Shown here: positions 1 through 6,349 of the stretch, one piece after another | Layout of the letters: each line of letters starts with the position of its first letter | Numbering within the stretch: the first letter of the stretch is position 1 | The notes under the pieces: generated by a model | Database searches by the model: none | What the model was told of the DNA's origin: nothing | Seen by the model: the letters and a program-made list of their open reading frames with translations, nothing else | Translations under genes and position numbers: made by a program | Assembly: GCA_023427705.1 (NCBI GenBank) | Contig: JAEZAL010000169.1 | Location: 1 to 6,860 of the forward strand | Length of the DNA: 6,860 bases | Direction: 5' to 3' | DNA from: Bacillota bacterium | GTDB taxonomy: Bacteria; Bacillota; Clostridia; Clostridiales; Clostridiaceae

Positions 1-1595
1 CCTTGTCCATAATTGTTTCCAGCTACTATTATTCCACCATTATTTTCTTTTGCACGCTTAGGGAATTCTTCATCAACTGTATTAAAACAATATTCAGCTA
101 AATAAGGAATATTTGATCTAAAAGGCAATAATTTAGAGTTAGAAGGCATAATATGATCTGTAGTAATATTATCTTCTACCTTTATCAATACCTTACCACT
201 TAAATCATCTCCTAATGGCTTATTTACTGGGAATGGTTTTATATTAGGCCCTCTTAATACTTCTACTTCTTCTCCATTATCAGCTGGAGATATTATCATA
301 GAATCATCTATTAAAAATTCCTTTGGCATTTCTACTGTTATATCTACATCACATTCTCTTGGGTCTGTTAAGAAACCATTAATTGCAGATACTGCTGCTG
401 TTTCTGGACTTACTAAATAAACTTTAGCTGTTAAAGTTCCACTTCTTCCATAGAAATTTCTATTAAAGGTTCTTAAAGATACTCCACCTGTTCCAGGTGC
501 TTGTCCCATACCTATACATGGTCCACAAGAATTCTCTAATATTCTTGCTCCAGCACTTATTATATCACCTAAGGCTCCATTTCTAGCTATCATCTCCATA
601 ACTTGTCTTGATCCAGGTGCTATAACTAAACTTACATCATTATGAACTTTTTTACCTTTTAATATTTTTGCTACCTTCATTAAGTCTTCATAAGAAGAAT
701 TTGTACAACTTCCTATTGCTACTTGGTCGACTTTTATCTTGCCAATAGTCTCTATTTCTTCAACATTATCTGGACTATGTGGTTTAGCTGCTAAAGGTTT
801 AAGGTTATTTAAATCTATTGTTATCTCTTCATCATAAACTGCATCTTCGTCTGCTTTAAATTCAATCCATTCTTCTTCTCTTCCTTGTGCTTTGAAATAT
901 TCTAATGTTTTTTCATCACTTGGGAATATTGAAGTTGTGGCTCCAAGTTCTGCCCCCATATTAGTTATTGTTGCTCTTTGAGGTACAGATAAGGTCTTAA
1001 CTCCCTCTCCTGCATATTCAAAAACTTTAGATACTCCACCCTTAACTGTTAATCTTCTTAAAACTTCAAGAATAATATCTTTAGCTGATACCATAGCTTT
1101 TAGACTTCCAACTAAATTAATTTTACATACCTTTGGAGTGCTTATATAATATGCACCTCCACCCATAGCTAATGCAACATCTAGTCCACCCGCTCCCATA
1201 GCAAGCATACCTACTCCTCCTGCAGTTGGAGTATGACTATCTGAACCTATAAGAGTATCCCCAGGAACTGAAAATCTTTCTAAAAATACTTGATGGCAAA
1301 TTCCATTACCAGGCTTTGAAAAATAAACACCATACTTTGATGCTATAGTTTGAATAAATTTATGGTCATCAGCATTTTCAAATCCTTGTTGTAGCATATT
1401 ATGATCTATAAATGCTACAGATTTTTTAGTCCTAACCTTGTCTATTCCCATAGCTTCTAATTGTAAATACGCCATAGTTCCTGTAGAATCTTGTGTTAAT
1501 GTTCTATCTATTTTTATGCCTATTTCTTTTCCTGTTTCAATTGTTCCTTCAACTAAATGACTTTTTAGTATCTTATATACTAAGTTGTCCCCCAT
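1..1595 (-). CDS. acnA: Aconitate hydratase (aconitase), 3' end beyond the window
   Basis: Cytosolic [4Fe-4S] enzyme that interconverts citrate and isocitrate through cis-aconitate. The reverse strand reads open without a stop from ATG at 1595 to the window edge, giving 531 codons; the family form suggested (Aquifex-type aconitase) is roughly 640 residues, so about the last 110 are missing. Visible motifs: DH at 64-65, GSDSHTPTAGG with Asp119-Ser120-His121, IGSCTNS with Cys297, and NSCGPCIGMG with Cys357 and Cys360. These three cysteines have the spacing expected of the cluster ligands. The read ends in GNNYGQ, just before the usual GSSRE catalytic motif of the swivelling C-terminal domain. 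The start is chosen from a GGGGG ribosome site at 1605-1609, nine bases upstream. It begins 17 bases after the NifV-like synthase stop, so the two are probably co-transcribed and act in sequence. Family assignment is firm; the symbol is only the generic one (also acn or citB). Confidence 0.95.
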   Translation of the reverse strand, partial: MGDNLVYKILKSHLVEGTIETGKEIGIKIDRTLTQDSTGTMAYLQLEAMGIDKVRTKKSVAFIDHNMLQQGFENADDHKFIQTIASKYGVYFSKPGNGICHQVFLERFSVPGDTLIGSDSHTPTAGGVGMLAMGAGGLDVALAMGGGAYYISTPKVCKINLVGSLKAMVSAKDIILEVLRRLTVKGGVSKVFEYAGEGVKTLSVPQRATITNMGAELGATTSIFPSDEKTLEYFKAQGREEEWIEFKADEDAVYDEEITIDLNNLKPLAAKPHSPDNVEEIETIGKIKVDQVAIGSCTNSSYEDLMKVAKILKGKKVHNDVSLVIAPGSRQVMEMIARNGALGDIISAGARILENSCGPCIGMGQAPGTGGVSLRTFNRNFYGRSGTLTAKVYLVSPETAAVSAINGFLTDPRECDVDITVEMPKEFLIDDSMIISPADNGEEVEVLRGPNIKPFPVNKPLGDDLSGKVLIKVEDNITTDHIMPSNSKLLPFRSNIPYLAEYCFNTVDEEFPKRAKENNGGIIVAGNNYGQ

Positions 1596-1612
1596 TATTT
1601 ATTGCCCCCTTT
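1596..1612 (-). promoter_or_regulatory. Intercistronic ribosome binding site of aconitase
   Basis: Only 17 bases separate the TAA of the NifV-like gene from the aconitase ATG. They hold a GGGGG block at 1605-1609 followed by an AT spacer of nine bases. There is no room for a terminator or separate promoter, so the two genes should share one transcript. Confidence 0.8.
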
Positions 1613-2776
1613 TTAATTCACATTTTCTTCTTTCATTCTTAAGTATTCTTTATAGATTTGAACTAATTCCTTATCAAATAAACTTCTTTTTAATCTTACT
1701 GAAGTCGATCTTACCATCTCAAGAATTACTTGAGCTGAAATATCATCTAATTCTATGCCATATTCTTTAAACTTATTAACAATTCCAGCTTTACCAGAGT
1801 GCTTACCTATAACTATTTGTCTTTCATGACCAATTATTCTTGGATCATAAGCTTCATAGTTCTTTGGATTTTTAATAGCTCCGTCTGCATGAATTCCTGA
1901 TTCATGTGCAAACATATTAGATCCAACTATAGCTTTCCATGATGGAAGTATTCTTCCAGAAGCTCTTGATACATATTCAGAAACTTCTTTAAACATAGTA
2001 GTATTAATATTACCCTCATATCCGTATACATACATTAATGCCATTAGAACCTCTTCTAATGCTGCATTACCAGCTCTCTCACCTAGTCCATTAACTGTAA
2101 CACCTATATGAGATGCTCCTCCAACAACCCCTGCAACTGTATTTGCTGTTGCCATACCGAAGTCATCATGTGTATGCATTTCTATATCAAAATTAGTCTT
2201 TTCATAAAGATATTTTATATTGTCACATATTTTAAAAGGTTCCATTATTCCAACTGTATCACAATATCTAAATCTATCTGCTCCTGCTTGTTTTGCAGCT
2301 TCTATAAATTGAACTAAAAATTCTCTATCTGCTCTAGATGCATCTTCTCCATTAACAGAAACATATAGACCATTTTTCTTTGCAAATTCAACAGACTTGA
2401 CCATATTTTCTAATACCCAGTCTCTAGAAGTTTTTAGCTTGTGTTTAATATGAATATCAGATACTGAAATAGATATAGCTACTGCATCTACTCCACAATC
2501 AATAGATTGTTCTATATCTTTAATAACAGCTCTATTCCAAGCCATAATACTTGATTTTAAATTACTATTTACTATTTTTTTAATAGCTTCTTTTTCGTCT
2601 CCACCCATTGTAGGTATACCAACTTCAAGTTGATCTACACCTAGGTCACTTAACAATCTAGCTATAGCTACCTTCTCATCATTAGCAAAAACTACACCTG
2701 CTGTTTGTTCTCCATCCCTTAGTGTAGTATCTACTATAAATATTTCTTTGCCGTTTTTTATATTTTTGACTGACAT
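1613..2776 (-). CDS. NifV/isopropylmalate-synthase-family enzyme, probable Re-citrate synthase (or homocitrate synthase)
   Basis: 387 residues, full length for the DRE-TIM metallolyase family, which condenses acetyl-CoA with a 2-oxo acid. Visible motifs: DTTLRDGEQ (16-24, metal-binding Asp21 and catalytic Arg20), HTHDDFG (201-207, metal-binding His201 and His203), NGLGERAGNA (229-238), HESGIHADG (291-299) and GKHSG (324-328). There is no room for the long regulatory C-terminal domain of feedback-inhibited LeuA proteins, so leucine synthesis is unlikely. By sequence it most resembles NifV homocitrate synthase. In clostridia, however, relatives placed next to aconitase have been shown or proposed to be Re-citrate synthases, making citrate from oxaloacetate. 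The downstream aconitase and the absence of nif genes here favour citrate, but motif reading cannot settle the substrate. The start is supported by AGGGGG at 2783-2788, six bases before the ATG. Confidence 0.9.
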   Translation of the reverse strand: MSVKNIKNGKEIFIVDTTLRDGEQTAGVVFANDEKVAIARLLSDLGVDQLEVGIPTMGGDEKEAIKKIVNSNLKSSIMAWNRAVIKDIEQSIDCGVDAVAISISVSDIHIKHKLKTSRDWVLENMVKSVEFAKKNGLYVSVNGEDASRADREFLVQFIEAAKQAGADRFRYCDTVGIMEPFKICDNIKYLYEKTNFDIEMHTHDDFGMATANTVAGVVGGASHIGVTVNGLGERAGNAALEEVLMALMYVYGYEGNINTTMFKEVSEYVSRASGRILPSWKAIVGSNMFAHESGIHADGAIKNPKNYEAYDPRIIGHERQIVIGKHSGKAGIVNKFKEYGIELDDISAQVILEMVRSTSVRLKRSLFDKELVQIYKEYLRMKEENVN

Positions 2777-3014
2777 AAACTTCCCCCTTTAGAATTTATT
2801 TATCTTAATGCCTGCCCCACAGAAAATTCATATTTTTCTAAAAATTATTAATAATTATTTTACCATATATATGCTTTTCTAACAAGGAAAAACACCTTTA
2901 ATTTTATAAAAAATTGCAAGTTTAAATAAAATTATTTCAGTTTTTCCTAAAATAATAATTTTTTTATCAATTTTTATTATTTTTTTGCAATAAACTTAAA
3001 AAATCTTGCATTTA
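2777..3014. other. AT-rich intergenic spacer between nrdD and the citrate synthase operon
   Basis: No credible coding frame is seen. From right to left it holds long T/A tracts with a 10-bp AT-only inverted repeat (2949-2958 with 2974-2983), the candidate promoter, and a leader. The leader contains a small hairpin (AGAAAA pairing with TTTTCT, about 2822-2840), a GC-rich block (GCCTGCCCC on the plus strand, 2810-2818) that stands out against the AT background, and the AGGGGG ribosome site. I recognise no known riboswitch or T-box in it. Confidence 0.6.
2857..2885 (-). promoter_or_regulatory. Candidate promoter of the citrate synthase-aconitase operon
   Basis: On the minus strand TTGTTA (2885-2880) is followed after 17 bases by TAAAAT (2862-2857). 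A TG lies one base before the -10 box, giving an extended -10. Transcription would begin near 2850 and leave a leader of about 74 bases. A perfect AT-only 14-bp palindrome (AATTATTAATAATT, 2843-2856) lies directly downstream of the -10 and could be an operator. The region is so AT-rich that other promoter-like pairs exist, so confidence is moderate. Confidence 0.5.
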
Positions 3015-3048
3015 TTAGAAATAAAAGGAGTTGCTTTATAACAACTCC
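3015..3048 (-). terminator. Rho-independent terminator of nrdD
   Basis: On the minus strand a perfect 7-bp stem, GGAGTTG (3048-3042) with CAACTCC (3033-3027), encloses an 8-base loop and is followed at once by TTTTATTTC (3026-3018). It lies about 48 bases past the nrdD stop. This ends the nrdD transcript and isolates the downstream citrate synthase operon. Confidence 0.85.
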
Positions 3049-3095
3049 AATTTAATATTAATCTTGCATTATGCAAAAGTATCTATATTTATTCA

Positions 3096-3359
3096 TTAAA
3101 TAACACTATAATTTTTCTTTTTTCCAGAATGAGATATTCTGTCAGCTCTTTCTTCATACTTTCCTGGACCAAATCTCTCATCTAAACTTAAATAACCAGT
3201 AACCCTAGAAACTCCTTGAATATCTTCACTTCCACATTTATGACATTTTCTTTCCCCACTATTTAAGTATTCTCCACAGCTTTTACAATATCTTATATGA
3301 AAGTTAATTCCTAAATAGCTTATATTTGTATTTTTATATGCATAATTTAATATATCCAT
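3096..3359 (-). CDS. nrdD: NrdD C-terminal glycyl-radical module (out-of-frame remnant)
   Basis: 87 codons from an internal ATG; the open frame reaches further back to about 3476 and has no ribosome site of its own, so it is a fragment rather than a gene. It holds the zinc-binding quartet CKSC (Cys25, Cys28) and CHKC (Cys39, Cys42). The glycyl-radical motif RVTGYL (52-57) follows, with Gly55 the residue activated by NrdG. In a repaired 704-residue protein these would be Cys642, 645, 656, 659 and Gly672. The tail after the radical glycine (DERFGPGKYEERADRISHSG) is typical of clostridial NrdD. The intact motifs suggest the frameshift is recent or artefactual. Confidence 0.85.
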   Translation of the reverse strand: MDILNYAYKNTNISYLGINFHIRYCKSCGEYLNSGERKCHKCGSEDIQGVSRVTGYLSLDERFGPGKYEERADRISHSGKKKNYSVI

Positions 3360-3457
3360 TATTACTTCTCCAGAAGGTTTATCATCTACTTCTATATAGC
3401 TTATATGACCAGCATTACAAAGTTTATGATAAGGCGCTTCAATATCTATTTTATCCT

Positions 3458-5209
3458 TTATTGATATTGGATAGGTTCAGGTATATGAAAACTATTTGTA
3501 TAATAATCCTTATCTGTAACTCCCTTAATTACTCCAAATACCTTCTTATCTTGTTTTATAAATTTCCCAGAAAGTCCTTCTGCTGGAGTAGCATAGCAGC
3601 TCCAATTTAGTTTAGTTTCTTCCGTTGTTCTATCTATAAAACTTCTAATATGACTAACTATCTTAATTCCTAATTCTCTTGCTTCTAAATTTTCTCCATG
3701 ATGATATCCAGTTAAAGCAGCTAGTGTTTCTGCAAGTCCTATAAATCCTATTCCCCAGGTTCCTTGCTTTAGTATTGGCTCTATAGAATCTTCTTGTGAT
3801 AACCCTTCAGATCCCTTTAATAATCCTTGACCAGCAACAAAAGGTAAATCCTTAACTCTTAGTTTCTTTAAAACACTATATCTATGTAATAGTGATTCCT
3901 TTGCTAATTTTAATCTTTTATCTAGTATGTTAAAAAATTCTTCTATATTTCCCTTTGCCTGCAAACCCATTCTCGGTAAATTAATAGTTACAGGTGCAAT
4001 ATTACCTCTGCCTTTACATCCAGGTTCACCATTTATATTTTTCATTAAATAAGTTCTACATCCCATAGTTGCTGGCATATATCCTGCATCGTAATACTCC
4101 TTATTAAAATCTGCATCTATATTCATAAATGTAGGATTCATTCTTTTAGCAGCTACTTCACATGCTAGTTGATATAAATAATGATACTTATCTCCTTGCT
4201 CTCTATTTACCCCCTCTTTAACTCTAAAAATTATATTTGGGAAAATAGGTTGTTCTCCTTTTCCTAATCCTTTTTCATATTCTTTTAAAAACACTTCGCA
4301 AATTAATGCAGCATCATCAGAATTAGGAATTCCTAAATTAATAGAACTAAATGGTACTTGAGAACCAGCTCTTGAATGCATTGTATTTAAATTATAAACT
4401 ATTCCTTGCATGGCTTGTTGAACTCTTTGTCTAAGTTTTTTCTCTGTTATAACTTCAATTCTCTCATTATCTATTCCTAGTTCTTCAAGCTCACTTTTTA
4501 TTTCTTTTCTAGTAGGCTCAATAAATATAGATAAGTCATTATCAAAATCTGGATGTGATTGTCCTCCAAACATATCATTTTGAGAAGATTGTAATAATAT
4601 ACAAGAAAGCTCTGCAGCAGTTTCAATTCTTCTAGGCATCTTAATTGTTCCATACCCAGTATTAAATCCACCTTCAAGAATTTCTTTAGTTGGTATATGA
4701 AGACAATTAATAGTTAAGTTATAGCTATCTAAATCATGAAAATATACATCTCCATTTTCATGAGCTTTAGCTAATTCTTTAGGCATCATTGATAAGTTAT
4801 GCCATTTATTTGACTCTGAAGCAATTCTTAATAACTTAGAACTAAAATTATTACCTACATTTGCATTATCTCTGTCTGTTTCTATTCCAATATTCTTAAT
4901 AGCCTTCATTAAATCCGATTTTATTTCTCTAACATGAGTTCTTTCTTTTCTATAATTTGAATACACAGCTTTAATATTTTCATACCCCATATCAACTAAA
5001 GCTTTCTCAACTATATTTTGAATTTCCTCAACAGTAATATTTATATTTTTTTCTTTTTCAATGTAAGTTATAGCCTTTTGTACTATATTTAATACTTCAC
5101 TTTCCTTTAATTTATCTCCTGTTTCATCCCCAGCCTTTTTTATAGCATTCGCTATTTTAACTGAATCAAAAGGAACCTCCCTACCATCCCTTTTAACTAC
5201 ATATAGCAT
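3458..5209 (-). CDS. nrdD: NrdD N-terminal and active-site part (truncated by frameshift)
   Basis: 583 codons. Residues about 1-90 form an ATP-cone allosteric domain (VVKRDGREVPFDSVKI at its start), which senses ATP/dATP to control overall activity. The ten-stranded barrel follows. Features seen: NCLHIP with Cys169, an early active-site-type cysteine; GGQSHPDFDNDL (215-226); PFSSINLG (286-293); and YMPATMGCRTYL with Cys384, the likely thiyl-radical cysteine. GRGNIAPVTINLPRMG (400-415) is also typical of NrdD. The family sequence holds to SFHIPE (573-578), then four out-of-frame residues precede the stop. The start is well supported: GGGAGG at 5219-5224 precedes the ATG by nine bases, and the promoter and NrdR box lie directly upstream. 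Class III is favoured over class I or II by the glycyl-radical module in the next frame. Confidence 0.9.
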   Translation of the reverse strand: MLYVVKRDGREVPFDSVKIANAIKKAGDETGDKLKESEVLNIVQKAITYIEKEKNINITVEEIQNIVEKALVDMGYENIKAVYSNYRKERTHVREIKSDLMKAIKNIGIETDRDNANVGNNFSSKLLRIASESNKWHNLSMMPKELAKAHENGDVYFHDLDSYNLTINCLHIPTKEILEGGFNTGYGTIKMPRRIETAAELSCILLQSSQNDMFGGQSHPDFDNDLSIFIEPTRKEIKSELEELGIDNERIEVITEKKLRQRVQQAMQGIVYNLNTMHSRAGSQVPFSSINLGIPNSDDAALICEVFLKEYEKGLGKGEQPIFPNIIFRVKEGVNREQGDKYHYLYQLACEVAAKRMNPTFMNIDADFNKEYYDAGYMPATMGCRTYLMKNINGEPGCKGRGNIAPVTINLPRMGLQAKGNIEEFFNILDKRLKLAKESLLHRYSVLKKLRVKDLPFVAGQGLLKGSEGLSQEDSIEPILKQGTWGIGFIGLAETLAALTGYHHGENLEARELGIKIVSHIRSFIDRTTEETKLNWSCYATPAEGLSGKFIKQDKKVFGVIKGVTDKDYYTNSFHIPEPIQYQ

Positions 5210-5225
5210 AACATATACCTCCCTA

Positions 5226-5241
5226 ACACAATATATTGTAT
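5226..5241. promoter_or_regulatory. NrdR box upstream of nrdD
   Basis: The 16-mer ACACAATATATTGTAT matches the NrdR consensus as I recall it (acaCwAtATaTwGtgt) at 15 of 16 positions. NrdR is the nucleotide-sensing repressor of ribonucleotide reductase genes. The box lies at about +7 to +22 of the predicted nrdD transcript and just before the ribosome site. NrdR boxes usually occur in pairs. At the expected 32-bp offset (5258-5273, over the promoter spacer and -10 edge) only 8 of 16 positions match, so a second box is doubtful. Confidence 0.8.
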
Positions 5242-5254
5242 GTTCTTAGTGTTA

Positions 5255-5283
5255 ATTATATTACTTAAAGATATACTTTTCAA
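5255..5283 (-). promoter_or_regulatory. Promoter of nrdD
   Basis: The minus strand reads TTGAAA (5283-5278), a 17-base spacer, then a perfect TATAAT (5260-5255). Transcription would begin near 5248 and give a leader of about 39 bases that contains the NrdR box and the GGGAGG ribosome site (5219-5224). A housekeeping sigma factor promoter is the clear reading. Confidence 0.8.
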
Positions 5284-5390
5284 TTAATTAAAACTTCGAA
5301 TTACTTAGATATATAGAAGTTATATGGTATATTTTTCTATATTAACCTTTTTTATTATTTTTTAGCTTTTGACAATTTTTAATTATTATT
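5284..5390. other. Divergent spacer between the nrdD promoter and the degV operators
   Basis: No coding frame is supported. It contains an 8-bp inverted repeat, ATATAGAA (5311-5318) with TTCTATAT (5335-5342), and a consensus TTGACA (5369-5374) pointing towards degV. Otherwise it is simple AT-rich sequence. Confidence 0.5.
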
Positions 5391-5424
5391 TTCTAAACTA
5401 TATCAATATTGATATAGTTTAGAA
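5391..5424. repeat. Perfect 34-bp palindrome, upstream operator candidate
   Basis: The sequence is self-complementary over all 34 bases, centred between 5407 and 5408, with core TATCAATATTGATA. The inner 24 bases (5396-5419) recur with two changes at 5423-5446. A consensus TTGACA lies at 5369-5374. A weak -10 (TAAACT, 5394-5399, 19-base spacing) inside the palindrome might make a second promoter. Position and symmetry suggest a dimeric repressor site. Confidence 0.75.
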
Positions 5425-5446
5425 TTGTATCAATATTGATATAGTT
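5423..5446. promoter_or_regulatory. Second palindromic operator candidate, overlapping the degV -35 box
   Basis: This 24-mer differs from 5396-5419 at only two positions, both in the left arm, and keeps the 14-bp perfect core TATCAATATTGATA (5428-5441). The centres of the two sites are 27 bp apart, with 3 bp between the 24-mers. The core covers the -35 box of the degV promoter, so a bound protein would block RNA polymerase. The PadR-like protein encoded downstream is the obvious candidate ligand. Confidence 0.7.
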
Positions 5447-5463
5447 ATTGGTTGTGATATAAT
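5436..5463 (+). promoter_or_regulatory. Promoter of degV-padR
   Basis: TTGATA (5436-5441), a 16-base spacer, then TATAAT (5458-5463), with TG one base before the -10 box (extended -10). Transcription would begin near 5470. AGGAGG at 5491-5496 stands six bases before the degV ATG. The -35 lies inside the second palindromic operator. Confidence 0.75.
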
Positions 5464-5502
5464 TATTAGTATAAAGATTATATTGATGTTAGGAGGATTA
5501 TT

Positions 5503-6348
5503 ATGCAAAAAATAGCATTAATAGTTGATAGTGCATGTGACTTATCTATGGAAACCATAAAAGAAAAAAACATTAAATTACTTCCACTTAGAATTTCTTA
5601 CTCTTATGGAGAATTTAAAGATAAGGTAGAAATATCTGCAGATGAAATCTATAATAATCTGGAAAAAGAAGTGCCTAAAACATCTCTTCCTAGTACAGAA
5701 GATTTAGAAAATATACTTATATCATTAGAAAATGAAGGATATACTCATGTTATTGCAGTAACTATCTCTAGTGGCTTATCTGGAACTTTTAATTCAATAA
5801 GATTAGCTTTAGAAGATCATCCTAAATTAACATCTCATATTTTTGATACAAAAATTTTAGCTATGCCAGAAGGTATAGTTGCATTTGAAGTAGCTAACTT
5901 AATTAATGATGGTAAAAGCTTTGAAGAAATAGTAGCTGCTCTTCCAAAAATCAGAAATAATATTACTGGTTATTTCACTATTAACACTTTAGAGTACTTA
6001 AAAAAAGGTGGAAGAATTGGTAAAGTAGCTGGAACTATAGGTGATATGCTAAACTTAAAGCCTATTGTAACTGTTGATGAAAACGGAATTTATTATACAG
6101 TTTGTAAGGCAAGAGGCAGAAAACAATCTATGATTAAACTTACAGATATATTAAAAGATACACTTTCTCAAGGTCCTTGTAATGTTTGGGTTCTTCATGG
6201 TGGTGTTTTAGAAGAAGCTAAAAGATTTTTAGAATCAATCAAAAATCTAGATAATATATTAAGTCTTGATATATCTCAAATAAGTCCTGCTTTAGGTGTA
6301 CATGGTGGTCCTGGTTTACTTGGCTTAGCAATTCAAAAGGTAAACTAG
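5503..6348 (+). CDS. DegV family protein (FakB-type fatty-acid-binding protein)
   Basis: 281 residues, usual length for the family. DegV/FakB proteins hold a fatty acid in a two-domain fold and present it to the kinase FakA, which makes acyl-phosphate for phospholipid synthesis. Motifs seen: VDSACDLS (8-15), TSLPST (60-65), the loop ISSGLSGTFNS (88-98), LEYLKKGGRIGKVAG (163-177) and GVHGGPGLLG (265-274). Ser, Thr, Arg171 and His267 in these motifs correspond to the usual carboxylate-binding positions. No signal peptide or membrane segment is seen, so it is cytosolic. No fakA kinase gene is next to it; such genes are often elsewhere on the chromosome. It shares a transcript with the PadR-like gene that starts one base after its TAG, and its promoter carries twin palindromic sites. 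This suggests that expression responds to a ligand sensed by that regulator. Many genomes hold several DegV copies and the lipid preferred here cannot be read from sequence. Confidence 0.93.
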   Translation: MQKIALIVDSACDLSMETIKEKNIKLLPLRISYSYGEFKDKVEISADEIYNNLEKEVPKTSLPSTEDLENILISLENEGYTHVIAVTISSGLSGTFNSIRLALEDHPKLTSHIFDTKILAMPEGIVAFEVANLINDGKSFEEIVAALPKIRNNITGYFTINTLEYLKKGGRIGKVAGTIGDMLNLKPIVTVDENGIYYTVCKARGRKQSMIKLTDILKDTLSQGPCNVWVLHGGVLEEAKRFLESIKNLDNILSLDISQISPALGVHGGPGLLGLAIQKVN

Positions 6349-6349
6349 T

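Larger units (their letters stand above)
3096..5209 (-). pseudogene. nrdD: Anaerobic (class III) ribonucleoside-triphosphate reductase, frameshifted
   Basis: Read as one gene, this locus encodes a glycyl-radical enzyme that reduces ribonucleotides to deoxyribonucleotides without oxygen. The frame that begins at 5209 stops early at TAA 3460-3458. The next frame continues the family sequence without a break: TYPISIKDKIDIEAPYH, then LCNAGHISYIEVDD, then the C-terminal module. Adding one base near 3474-3476, for instance restoring GAAACC from the present GAACC, gives a 704-residue protein, a normal length for NrdD. As written, the product ends at residue 583 and loses the zinc site and radical glycine, so it could not work. 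No X-XXY-YYZ slippery heptamer lies in the overlap between the frames, which argues against programmed frameshifting. The lesion may be a real mutation or an assembly error. No nrdG activase gene follows in the window. Confidence 0.88.

Noticed and set aside
1585..1770. Plus-strand open frame of 61 codons
   Set aside because: It lies opposite the ends of the aconitase and NifV-like genes, has no ribosome site and is rich in hydrophobic residues typical of antisense reading of AT-rich genes.
2108..2317. Plus-strand open frame of 69 codons, rich in cysteine
   Set aside because: It lies fully inside the NifV-like gene on the other strand; the cysteines come from antisense of Ala/Thr-rich codons.
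2810..2830. Full CodY box in the citrate synthase leader
   Set aside because: Only the right half matches (about 9 of 15 positions), too weak to list as a site.
2863..2885. Rex operator at the citrate synthase promoter
   Set aside because: Only the half TTGTTA is present; the second half (TTAACAA expected) does not match.
3458..3481. Programmed -1 frameshifting in nrdD
   Set aside because: The overlap reads CCT ATC CAA TAT CAA TAA; no slippery heptamer or clear downstream stem is visible, and a single lost base is simpler.
3326..3610. Plus-strand open frame of 94 codons across the nrdD frameshift
   Set aside because: It is antisense to conserved nrdD sequence in both frames and has no ribosome site or family features.
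5391..5424. 34-bp palindrome as a terminator
   Set aside because: It has no following T-run, no gene ends nearby, and a near copy overlaps a promoter, so an operator is more likely.
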